A stretch of DNA of 64,000 nucleotides from EB88 sp965199135 (GTDB lineage: Bacteria; Acidobacteriota; Terriglobia; Terriglobales; Acidobacteriaceae), in assembly GCA_965199135.1 (NCBI GenBank), contig OZ240685.1, forward strand, positions 2,728,001 through 2,792,000. Direction: 5' to 3'. This document shows positions 51,362 to 59,176 of this stretch, piece by piece (position 1 is the stretch's first letter; each line of letters opens with the position of its first letter). The notes beneath the pieces were generated by a model, which ran no database searches, was not told where the DNA came from, and worked only from the letters and a program-made list of their open reading frames with translations. Both the position numbers and the translations under genes were made by a program.

Positions 51362-51826
51362 TCACAGCTGCGGCGAGAAGTCGGTCAGCTTCATGAAACT
51401 GAGCTCCAGCGAGGCGACGAACGGACCATTCTTCTCGGTCTCCGCCTGGAGTGCGATCCACTCCGGGTCGGTCTTGAATCTCGCCCAGCTGGCGGTCGCG
51501 GCCTCGCGACTGCGGTGCCGGAGGATGTACACGAGGGTGCCTCCGCCGCCAGGCAACAAGACCGGTCCATCCACGGCAGTCCAGTATGCGATTGGCTGCA
51601 TGCCAAGCCGCTTGAAGATCGCAGTCTCGCGGGAGCGGAAACGGTCCAGGATCTTTGGCTCGGTGCCCGGGTAGAGGTGGTAGACGCGCAGTTCGTAGAC
51701 CGTGTCGGGCCCGATGCCGCCGTCCGCGGGCGCTTCCTGTGACTCGGCAGGGGCGTTGCCGAGAAGAGGCAGTATGGTCGCTGCGCCGAGGCTCTTGATG
51801 GCGGAGCGCCGATCGTTTCCAGTCAT
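51362..51826 (-). CDS. NIPSNAP-family protein with Tat-like signal
   Basis: A 154-residue protein. The N-terminus (NDRRSAIKSLGAATILPLLG) looks like a Tat or Sec signal. The mature part has the NIPSNAP ferredoxin-like fold (YELRVYHLYPGTEPKIL, then LVYILRHRSREAATASWARF). Bacterial NIPSNAP proteins have no firm function. The ATG at 51826 is preferred because it begins the signal sequence. It stands alone between the kinase and an intergenic stretch. Confidence 0.83.
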   Translation of the reverse strand: MTGNDRRSAIKSLGAATILPLLGNAPAESQEAPADGGIGPDTVYELRVYHLYPGTEPKILDRFRSRETAIFKRLGMQPIAYWTAVDGPVLLPGGGGTLVYILRHRSREAATASWARFKTDPEWIALQAETEKNGPFVASLELSFMKLTDFSPQL

Positions 51827-52207
51827 TTGGGGGAGTATCTCCGGGAGAGGTTTTCTCGAGGATGATTCTAGTGGAAGCAACGAGGCCCTCTGCCCCGGCA
51901 CAGCTTCGAGGTAACGAACAGAGGAGGCCAGCCCGTGTCAGGACCCCTCGGTGTCAGGACCCCTCAAGGATAGGGTGACGTCGGATGGGGGACCAGCAGG
52001 CCGAGATGTGGACTTCGTCGCGAACAATCCTGGGCTCACTCGGCTCCACTGTCACCAGCAGCTGCACATGGATTCTGGCTTATGGCGCTTTTCGACTACA
52101 TCTGACGGCGTGCTGGCAGATGCACATCCCGTACAACCAGAAAGCGGTCGCCGGCCCGGGTTCCGGGCAGACGACCGCATCTGGTCGCGACTGAAATGGG
52201 CCGCCGG
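51827..52207 (+). other. Intergenic region with a tandem 16-bp repeat
   Basis: About 380 bp without a convincing gene. A 16-bp unit GTGTCAGGACCCCTCG occurs twice in tandem (51935-51950 and 51951-51966), differing only at the last base. Short frames here have poor codon usage and no ribosome site. Confidence 0.55.
51935..51966. repeat. Direct repeat of 16 bp
   Basis: Two adjacent copies of GTGTCAGGACCCCTC plus one variable base, in the gap downstream of the divergent NIPSNAP gene. Confidence 0.8.
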
Positions 52208-53203
52208 CTAATTCCGAGTGGGCATCAGCTCCATTGGTTCCGTCAGGCTGAAGACGATCTCCGAACCCTCTTCCACCTTCGCGTCGGACGGCTTCTGCAG
52301 CAGCAGGTGCGTAGTGACGACGCTTGCTCCAACGATCGCGCCCGCGCCCGCACCCACCGGCCCGCCGAACACGCCTCCCACGATCGCTCCACCGCCTGCG
52401 CCGGCGCCATACTCGGCGAGGTCTTTGGTGATGTGGTCCTTGGGCTGGATGCCGCCCTCCTGATCCGTGTGGGTCCCAGGCTGCGAGGTCGAGATAGCCT
52501 GCGCGTAGAGGTGGTAGGCGGTGCCATCTGGCAGAACCACTGCGTCAGGCCGCAGGCGGATGGTTGCGTGTGCGCCGAAGCGGTGACCCTGGGTGACGGA
52601 GACGACGCGTCCGCGAAGCTCCGAGCCCATCGGGATCACGACCCGGCCTTCCTTGTACACATCCTTCGCGACCTGCGCGCGAAAGGGTTCCCCGCCCTGG
52701 GTGCGCCGGGTCGAGAGCGACTGCATCAGGCGGACGCGGATGTCTGTTCCCTCGGCAAGCTCATTGGACGGTGCCGGGACCATGCCGACGACGCCGTAGT
52801 CCGGGTTGCCGGGGCGGCTGACGAGGTGAGCATTCTGCTCGGCCGGAGTCAGGGGCGGCGGTGCAGCCTGGTCGGCCTGAGCAGCCAGCTGGTTCGTGGT
52901 GGTGGTGATGACGCCGTAGTCGGGGTTCTCCATGCGCTGGGCGGACGGGGCAGGAGCAGGCCGGGGTGTAGCGGGAGCTGCCGTGACCGGCACGCCGGGA
53001 AGCGGCTTCGAGGGCGCAGGGGTCACCGGATCGTCATTGGCGACGATGCTGTCGTCTGCGGGCGGCTTAGACACGCCGGAGTACTGGTCAGGCGAACTGG
53101 TCTGCTGGGCATGGGCAAGCGTCGCCGGCGCGAGAACAAGCGAGGCGAACACCAGCAGCTGGGCGGTGCGAAGAGCAATCGGGTGCGACAGGGAAAGCTT
53201 CAT
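52208..53203 (-). CDS. Secreted glycine-zipper protein, paralogue of the 1992-2831 gene
   Basis: The 331-residue product has a clear signal peptide (LLVFASLVLAPATLAHAQ), then a Pro/Ala-rich low-complexity region with two NPDYGV motifs. A beta-rich block follows (GTDIRVRLMQSLSTRRTQGG, VVIPMGSELRGRVVSVTQG). A Gly/Ala zipper (EYGAGAGGGAIVGGVFGG and onward) precedes the charged C-terminus. The last two parts parallel the gene at 1992. An envelope location is inferred; function is unknown. The start at 53203 begins the signal peptide, although the frame is open to 53419. Confidence 0.82.
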   Translation of the reverse strand: MKLSLSHPIALRTAQLLVFASLVLAPATLAHAQQTSSPDQYSGVSKPPADDSIVANDDPVTPAPSKPLPGVPVTAAPATPRPAPAPSAQRMENPDYGVITTTTNQLAAQADQAAPPPLTPAEQNAHLVSRPGNPDYGVVGMVPAPSNELAEGTDIRVRLMQSLSTRRTQGGEPFRAQVAKDVYKEGRVVIPMGSELRGRVVSVTQGHRFGAHATIRLRPDAVVLPDGTAYHLYAQAISTSQPGTHTDQEGGIQPKDHITKDLAEYGAGAGGGAIVGGVFGGPVGAGAGAIVGASVVTTHLLLQKPSDAKVEEGSEIVFSLTEPMELMPTRN

Positions 53204-53623
53204 AGCAGAACTCCAGGAGTTTGTGGGCGCAGGGGGCGCGTGCAGCTTCAGCCTAAGTGGAAGCTGCGGTTTCCCACGCAAGAAAACACGTTTCCTTGAG
53301 AAAAGACGTACCTCAAAGGTAAAGCCTGTTGCCCTTTCACGCGGTGCATGGATGCTTCGCGGTGCCGTGCAAGCGTGAACATTCAGCCAAGCTCTGCTCC
53401 TCGGGTGAAAAGCAGCCACGACCCTTTGTTAGAATCGGGCTTGTCTGCGCGGGAGCATCTCGCGCTGTTAGGAAGAGTGGAGCGCGGCGTGGCTGAGTTT
53501 ATCGAGACCATCGGGAGCGCCCAGGCTGGGCAGGCTGCCGTCCGTGTCGATCGGCGGCCCCGCCTGAACGAGCGCTTACAGCACCGCATCATCACGAGCA
53601 CCACACCAACCATAGGGATACCG
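53204..53623 (+). other. Divergent intergenic region upstream of enolase
   Basis: About 420 bp. A perfect 8-bp stem with a 10-nt loop lies at 53242-53267 (GCAGCTTC with GAAGCTGC), in the 5' leader of the minus-strand glycine-zipper gene. TAGAAT at 53430-53435 could be a -10 box for enolase, giving a leader of about 180 nt, but no good -35 is visible. Nothing else is recognised. Confidence 0.45.
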
Positions 53624-54916
53624 ATGACAGAGATTGTTGCCATACATGCCCGGGAGATTCTGGATTCCCGCGGCAACCCGACAGTAGAAGCGGAAGTGGT
53701 CCTGGAAGGCGGCATTCGCGGCCGCGCAGCCGTGCCCTCCGGCGCCTCGACGGGCGAACACGAGGCAGTGGAGCTGCGGGACGGCGACAAGAGCCATTAC
53801 CTTGGCAAGGGCGTGCTGCAGGCGGTCGAGAATGTCGAGAGCATCCTGGCGCCGGAGCTGACCGGCATGGATGCCGCCAACCAGCGCCTGCTCGATGCGA
53901 CGATGATCGCGATCGACGGCACCCCGAACAAGAGCAAGCTGGGCGCGAACGCGATCCTGGCCGTGTCCATGGCTGCTGCGCGTGCCTCGGCCACTGCCCT
54001 GCACATGCCGCTCTACCGCTACCTCGGTGGCGTGAACGCCTCGATTTTGCCGACCCCGATGATGAACATCCTCAACGGCGGCGCGCATGCCGACAACAAT
54101 GTGGACTTCCAGGAGTTCATGGTGATGCCGGTTGGCGCGGAGCGATTCGCCGATGCGCTACGCTGGGGCGCCGAGGTCTTCCACACCCTCAAGGGCGTGC
54201 TGAAGAAGAAGGGCTACAACACAGCGGTGGGTGATGAAGGCGGCTTTGCCCCTTCGCTCAAGTCGAACGAGGAGGCGATCGAGCTGATCCTCGAGTCGAT
54301 CGAGCTGGCCGGCTACAAGGCCGGGGAAGACATCGTGATCGCGCTCGACCCGGCTGCCAGCGAGTTTTACGACAAGGACGCGGGACGCTACATCTTCAAG
54401 AAGAGCGATCGCCGCGAGCTGACCTCGGAAGAGATGGCGCGCTACTGGGAGAGCTGGACCCAGCAGTACCCGATTGTGTCGCTCGAAGATGGCCTGGCCG
54501 AAGATGACTGGGCCGGCTGGAAGTACATGAGCGAGCTGCTGGGACAGAGCATCCAGCTTGTCGGTGACGACCTATTTGTAACCAACACCGAGCGGTTGCA
54601 GCGCGGTATTGAAGAAGGCGTTGCCAACTCGATCCTGATCAAGGTGAACCAGATCGGGACCATCAGTGAAACTCTGGAGGCGATCGAGCTTGGCCGGCGC
54701 TATGGCTATACCTCGATCATTTCGCACCGTTCCGGTGAAACGGAAGACACATTTATCGCGGATCTCGCGGTCGCTACCGGCGCAGGACAGATCAAGACCG
54801 GCTCGGCTTCCCGTACAGACCGCATCGCGAAATACAATCAGCTGCTCCGCATTGAAGAAGAGCTTGGCCAGACAGCAGAGTATCTCGGTCTGGAAGCAGT
54901 CAACTTCGGCGAGTAG
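53624..54916 (+). CDS. eno: Enolase
   Basis: Glycolytic 2-phosphoglycerate dehydratase. The 430-residue protein starts MTEIVAIHAREILDSRGNPT and has PSGASTGEHEA, the GDEGGFAP loop and SLEDGLAEDDW with the metal-ligand acids. LIKVNQIGTISE and SHRSGETED complete the active site. The ATG at 53624 begins the conserved N-terminus; the frame is open upstream but not conserved. Phosphoglycerate mutase lies 0.8 kb downstream, so two successive glycolytic enzymes are neighbours. Confidence 0.97.
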   Translation: MTEIVAIHAREILDSRGNPTVEAEVVLEGGIRGRAAVPSGASTGEHEAVELRDGDKSHYLGKGVLQAVENVESILAPELTGMDAANQRLLDATMIAIDGTPNKSKLGANAILAVSMAAARASATALHMPLYRYLGGVNASILPTPMMNILNGGAHADNNVDFQEFMVMPVGAERFADALRWGAEVFHTLKGVLKKKGYNTAVGDEGGFAPSLKSNEEAIELILESIELAGYKAGEDIVIALDPAASEFYDKDAGRYIFKKSDRRELTSEEMARYWESWTQQYPIVSLEDGLAEDDWAGWKYMSELLGQSIQLVGDDLFVTNTERLQRGIEEGVANSILIKVNQIGTISETLEAIELGRRYGYTSIISHRSGETEDTFIADLAVATGAGQIKTGSASRTDRIAKYNQLLRIEEELGQTAEYLGLEAVNFGE

Positions 54917-54928
54917 CCCTTCTCCCCA

Positions 54929-54955
54929 GGGCAGGCGGATGGATTCCGTCTGCCC
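54929..54955 (+). terminator. Hairpin after enolase
   Basis: An 11-bp stem with one G-U pair (54929-54939 with 54945-54955) and a 5-nt loop, beginning 13 bp after the eno stop. It lacks a T-run, so termination may be partial. Confidence 0.4.
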
Positions 54956-55014
54956 CGATACCATGCGACAGAAGGAAGCTCTTCTTCGCGGCTGCACCTC
55001 CCAAGGAGTTTTCT

Positions 55015-55635
55015 TTGCAAAAGTTCGCTGTTGGCGCCCTCGCGCCGTTCCTTCTTGTTGCCGTAGGCGCCACCGCCCAGACCGCAGCAAAGCCCTCGAC
55101 TGCTCCTGCTTCCAGCGCAGCCGCCGCCAGGCCAGGCACGCCACCGCCACCAGCGCACCCGCTCACGGCAGTGCAGGCACATGAGTTGATGAAGCTCACG
55201 GGCACCGACCAGGTAAAGTCCCGACTCGTCGAAAACATCCTGGCGTACTTCCAGCGCGCTTTCCCTCCGTTCGTGCCGCAGGACGTGAAGGATGACCTGA
55301 AAACCAGCCTAGACAAGATGGACATCGACACGCCGACGGTAGCGACCTACCAGAAGTACATGTCGACCGAGGATGCCGAGAAGACCATTGAGTTCTACAA
55401 GACCCCCGCTGGCAAGGACCTGCTCCAGGTCACGCCGATCCTGTTGAGCGAAGTGCAGCAGGCTGCGTTGAAGAACGGGCAGGACACAGCACGCGCCGTG
55501 ATCGAGCGGCACAAAACCGAGATCGAGGCCGCGCAGAAGACCTACGAAGCGCAGCACCCGAATCCGAACGCACCGACACTGGGACCGGGCGCTCCGGGCT
55601 CGGCCCCAAGCACCACACCCAGAAAGCCGCAGTAA
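55015..55635 (+). CDS. DUF2059 protein with signal peptide
   Basis: A 206-residue secreted protein. An N-terminal signal (LAPFLLVAVGATAQ) and a Pro/Ala-rich linker are followed by a DUF2059 domain at about 55-165 (ILAYFQRAFPPFVPQDVKDD, EDAEKTIEFYKTPAGKDLLQ). A Pro-rich tail ends the protein. The start is TTG at 55015, with AAGGAG 6 nt upstream and no better alternative. Function is unknown. A perfect terminator follows. Confidence 0.83.
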   Translation: MQKFAVGALAPFLLVAVGATAQTAAKPSTAPASSAAAARPGTPPPPAHPLTAVQAHELMKLTGTDQVKSRLVENILAYFQRAFPPFVPQDVKDDLKTSLDKMDIDTPTVATYQKYMSTEDAEKTIEFYKTPAGKDLLQVTPILLSEVQQAALKNGQDTARAVIERHKTEIEAAQKTYEAQHPNPNAPTLGPGAPGSAPSTTPRKPQ

Positions 55636-55653
55636 GCTTTTTTTGTGACAGCG

Positions 55654-55685
55654 GGCGCGAAGATCAACTCTTCGCGCCTTTTTTT
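55654..55685 (+). terminator. Rho-independent terminator
   Basis: A perfect 10-bp stem (GGCGCGAAGA 55654-55663 with TCTTCGCGCC 55669-55678), 5-nt loop and seven T residues. It ends the DUF2059 transcript before the gpmI start. Confidence 0.93.
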
Positions 55686-55721
55686 ATTATGCTCTTCTCC
55701 GTGCAGTGAGGACTCTGATCC

Positions 55722-57338
55722 ATGGCTACTTCCACCCGCAAGCGCCCCCTGGTTCTCGCCATTCTCGATGGCTGGGGGATCCGCGCCGACTCCGATAACA
55801 ACGCGATTGCGCTCGCACGCAAGCCGGTCTACGACAAGCTGCTCGCTGAGTTTCCCCACACCGTGCTGCGCGCCTCGGAGCACTTTGTAGGGCTGCCGGA
55901 TGGACAGATGGGCAACAGCGAAGTGGGCCATCTCAATATCGGTGCAGGGCGGGTGGTCGAGATGGACATCACACGGATCGATTCGCTGGTCGCCGCAGAC
56001 AGGCTCGGGACGGAGCCGGCAATTGCGGCCGCCTTTGCCAATGCGCGCGACCACGGCCGTTCACTGCACCTGCTTGGCCTCGTCTCGGACGGCGGCGTAC
56101 ACGCGCACCAGGCGCACCTCTACGCGTTGCTGCGTGCGGCGAAACGCGCAGGGGTGGAACGTGTCTATGTGCACGCATTTCTTGACGGCCGGGACACGTT
56201 GCCGAACAGTGGCGCCGGGTATCTCGAGCAGTTGCTGGCACGGATGAACGAGTACGGCGTCGGCCAGCTGGCCACCGTCTCCGGTCGCTACTACGCCATG
56301 GATCGCGACATGCGTTGGGAGCGCGAGAGAAAAGCATCCGACGCGATGATCGCGGGCGTTGCCGAGGGTGGTGCGTACACCGATGCCGTGCTGCGCGTCG
56401 AACAGTGCTACAGCAACGGCACGACCGATGAGTTTATTGTGCCGTTTGTGGTGACAGATGCTGCCGGGCAGCCGACAGCGACGATCCAGACCGGTGACAG
56501 TTGCATCCTGTTCAACTACCGGGCGGATCGCGTTCGCCAGATCACGCGTATCCTTGCGCGCAACAGCGGGCTCACCAAGGATGACGGACGCGAGCTGCCG
56601 CAGCTCGCCGAGCAGGACGCGGCGATTCCGCGCAACACCATCCCGGAGAACCTCTTCTTCGTCACCATGACGCAGTACGACAAGAACTTCTCGGTGCCGC
56701 GTGTGATCGAGCCGCAGTCGATGGATAACCTCCTCGCGAACCTGCTCGCCCAGGCCAACCTGCGCAACCTCCGCATCGCCGAGACCGAAAAGTACGCGCA
56801 CGTGACGTACTTCTTCAATGGCGGCATCGAGAAGGCATTTCCCGGCGAAGACCGCGAGCTCGTGCCCTCGCAGAAGGTTGCCACTTACGATCTCGCGCCC
56901 GAGATGAGTGCTGCGGGCGTCGCCGACGCAGTGATCAAGGCGATCGAGGACACGGCTTTCGACCTGGTCGTCGTGAACTTCGCCAATGCCGACATGGTGG
57001 CGCACTCCGGCCAGCTTGCGCCGACGATCCGCGGCGTAGAGACCGTGGACGCCTCGCTCGGTCGCATCATGGCTGCGCTGCGTGCCAGGGGCGGCTCCAT
57101 GCTGATCACCGCGGACCATGGCAATGCCGAGCAGATGGTCGACTTTGTCGCCGGCGGCCCGCACACCTCGCACACCACCAACCCCGTGCCGTGCATCCTG
57201 GTCGACGAAGATGCAGCGAACTACACGCTGCGTGAAGGCGGTTCGCTCCGGGATCTGTCGCCGACGATCCTGGCCATGCTCGGACTGGACCAGCCGCGCG
57301 AGATGAGCGGTCACGACCTGCGGGTGCCGAAAAGCTAG
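55722..57338 (+). CDS. gpmI: Cofactor-independent phosphoglycerate mutase
   Basis: Interconverts 3- and 2-phosphoglycerate using two manganese ions and a phosphoserine. The 538-residue protein has LAILDGWGIR, the catalytic Ser66 in DGQMGNSEVGH, AFLDGRDTLPNS, FNYRADRVRQI and the metal-binding ADHGNAEQM and GPHTSHTTNPVP. The ATG at 55722 follows the promoter-proximal gap after the terminator. It sits near eno. Confidence 0.96.
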   Translation: MATSTRKRPLVLAILDGWGIRADSDNNAIALARKPVYDKLLAEFPHTVLRASEHFVGLPDGQMGNSEVGHLNIGAGRVVEMDITRIDSLVAADRLGTEPAIAAAFANARDHGRSLHLLGLVSDGGVHAHQAHLYALLRAAKRAGVERVYVHAFLDGRDTLPNSGAGYLEQLLARMNEYGVGQLATVSGRYYAMDRDMRWERERKASDAMIAGVAEGGAYTDAVLRVEQCYSNGTTDEFIVPFVVTDAAGQPTATIQTGDSCILFNYRADRVRQITRILARNSGLTKDDGRELPQLAEQDAAIPRNTIPENLFFVTMTQYDKNFSVPRVIEPQSMDNLLANLLAQANLRNLRIAETEKYAHVTYFFNGGIEKAFPGEDRELVPSQKVATYDLAPEMSAAGVADAVIKAIEDTAFDLVVVNFANADMVAHSGQLAPTIRGVETVDASLGRIMAALRARGGSMLITADHGNAEQMVDFVAGGPHTSHTTNPVPCILVDEDAANYTLREGGSLRDLSPTILAMLGLDQPREMSGHDLRVPKS

Positions 57339-57388
57339 CGCTTTCCGGCGAGCCGGCTAACGAATCCATTAGTAGTTCGTCTAGACTA

Positions 57389-57414
57389 GGGAAGGCGGCG
57401 AGACCAGCCTTCCC
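57389..57414 (+). other. Stem-loop in the htrA leader
   Basis: GGGAAGGC (57389-57396) pairs perfectly with GCCTTCCC (57407-57414) around a 10-nt loop, 24 bp before the HtrA start. It could be a leader regulatory hairpin. Confidence 0.45.
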
Positions 57415-57437
57415 AGTTCACCTCTCCGGAGCACGTC

Positions 57438-59000
57438 ATGGATCGTAAGACTAATCGTTTAGTTGCAGCAGCCTCCAAGTCCCTCAAATCCGCAAAGCCG
57501 GCCGTCTATGTTTCGGCACTCGCGCTCGGCGCGATCGTCTTTATGAGCCGAGGCGCGGTGCATCCGGCCTCGGCCAGCGTGTCGCCGCTCGATGACTCGA
57601 GCGTGACGGCGCTGACGCAGCTTGACCAGGCAATGGAGTCCGTCGCGGCACGCGTGACCCCGGCTGTGGTCAATATCGCCGTGACCTCACGCGCCTCAGA
57701 GCACGCAACAGCGGAGGAGGGTGGGCAGCAAGGGCCACAGGGCATGCAGGGTCTGCCGCCGGGGCTGCAGCAATTCTTTGGCTCGCCGGAAGCGCAGCAG
57801 CCACAGCAGCCACAGATCGAGCATGGCATCGGCAGCGGCGTGATCATCTCGCCTGACGGCTACATCGTCACAAACAACCATGTCGTCGAGGGCGCCACGC
57901 AGATCCGCGTCACTCTCAACGACCGTCGCGTCTTCACGGGTCGCGTCGTCGGCGTCGACAAACTGACTGATCTTGCCGTGGTCAAGATCAACGCGACCGA
58001 TCTGCCAAGCATCGCGTGGGGTGACTCCACGCAACTGAAGCCGGGAGAAACGGTGCTGGCGTTCGGCAGCCCCTTTGGCTACTTCCAGTTTTCAGTCACA
58101 CGCGGTATCGTGAGCGCGGTCAACCGGCCGAACCCGTATAACGACAATGCACGGAAGCCCGGCGGGTTCATCCAGACCGATGCCGCGATCAACCCTGGTA
58201 ACTCGGGCGGTCCGCTCGTGAATGCGCACGGCCAGCTGGTCGGTATCAACACCTTCATCATCTCGGACAGCGGATCGTTCGCGGGTGCGGGCTTTGCAAT
58301 CCCGGCGCAGATCGTGCACGCGACGGCAGAGCAGCTGATCAAGACCGGCAAGGTGGAGCATGGCTACCTCGGCATCAGCATGAATGATGTAACGCCGGAC
58401 AATGCCGCGTTCTTCAACCTGAAGGACGCCTCGGGCGCAATCGTCGCGCAGGTATCTCCGGACTCTCCCGCAAGCCGCGGAGGATTGCAGCAAGGCGATG
58501 TGATCACCGAGTTGAATGGGCAGAAGGTGATCAACGGTGGGGGATTGCAGGTTGCCGTGAGTGAAATGACACCAGGCACGGGCCTCACGCTCGGTGTGTT
58601 GCGCCAGGGCAGGCCGGTTTCTCTGCATCTGACACTGGGGCAGTTCCATAACGATCAGCAGGTCGCGGACAACGAAGGGGATGGCAGCCCATCCCAGGGC
58701 AAGCTCGGCCTTGCTGTGAGCAACCTGACACCGGATGCACGGGCGCAACTGCAACTCCCAGCGAACGTGCAGGGGGTGGTGATCCAGAGTGTGCGCCCGG
58801 AGAGCCCAGGCGATGATGCCGGGCTGCAGCCGGGCGACGTGATCCAGGAAGTGGATCGCGTTCCGGCTTCATCCGCAAACCAGTTTGTCAGCGAGGTGCA
58901 CAAGAATCCCGCGGGCAAGGATCTCCTGCTGCTGGTCTGGTCCAAGGGCAACGCCAGCTATCGTACGTTGCACACCGATGGCGGTCAGCAGAACGGGTAA
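57438..59000 (+). CDS. HtrA/DegP-type periplasmic serine protease
   Basis: A 520-residue trypsin-like protease. An N-terminal membrane anchor (residues about 22-37) is followed by a Gln/Gly/Pro-rich linker. The catalytic triad is His148 (TNNHVV), Asp178 (TDLAVV) and Ser256 (NPGNSGGPL). Two PDZ domains follow (GYLGISMNDVTPDN near 365 and the last 100 residues). It degrades or refolds misfolded envelope proteins. A strong stem-loop sits at 59007. It is called DegP/DegQ-like; the exact subgroup is not determined. Confidence 0.93.
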   Translation: MDRKTNRLVAAASKSLKSAKPAVYVSALALGAIVFMSRGAVHPASASVSPLDDSSVTALTQLDQAMESVAARVTPAVVNIAVTSRASEHATAEEGGQQGPQGMQGLPPGLQQFFGSPEAQQPQQPQIEHGIGSGVIISPDGYIVTNNHVVEGATQIRVTLNDRRVFTGRVVGVDKLTDLAVVKINATDLPSIAWGDSTQLKPGETVLAFGSPFGYFQFSVTRGIVSAVNRPNPYNDNARKPGGFIQTDAAINPGNSGGPLVNAHGQLVGINTFIISDSGSFAGAGFAIPAQIVHATAEQLIKTGKVEHGYLGISMNDVTPDNAAFFNLKDASGAIVAQVSPDSPASRGGLQQGDVITELNGQKVINGGGLQVAVSEMTPGTGLTLGVLRQGRPVSLHLTLGQFHNDQQVADNEGDGSPSQGKLGLAVSNLTPDARAQLQLPANVQGVVIQSVRPESPGDDAGLQPGDVIQEVDRVPASSANQFVSEVHKNPAGKDLLLLVWSKGNASYRTLHTDGGQQNG

Positions 59001-59006
59001 GCAGTC

Positions 59007-59055
59007 CACCGAAAGCAGGCAGCCGCGCACGCGGACTGCCTGCTCTCGGTGTTTG
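59007..59055 (+). terminator. Large hairpin terminator after htrA
   Basis: Stem CACCGA (59007-59012) with TCGGTG (59046-59051), continuing as AGCAGGCAG with CTGCCTGCT and an inner CCGC/GCGG. One mismatch interrupts it. It ends in a short TTT. Confidence 0.7.
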
Positions 59056-59176
59056 CTCCTCCCGCGCAGTGAAGAAAGCGAATGCCTGTGGCAGCAGGCT
59101 CTTTCCAAAGGTCTCGTGAAAATCGTACGATCCGACGTCTGCATTCCACATGCAGCCCGACCGAGGTTCGCACGCT

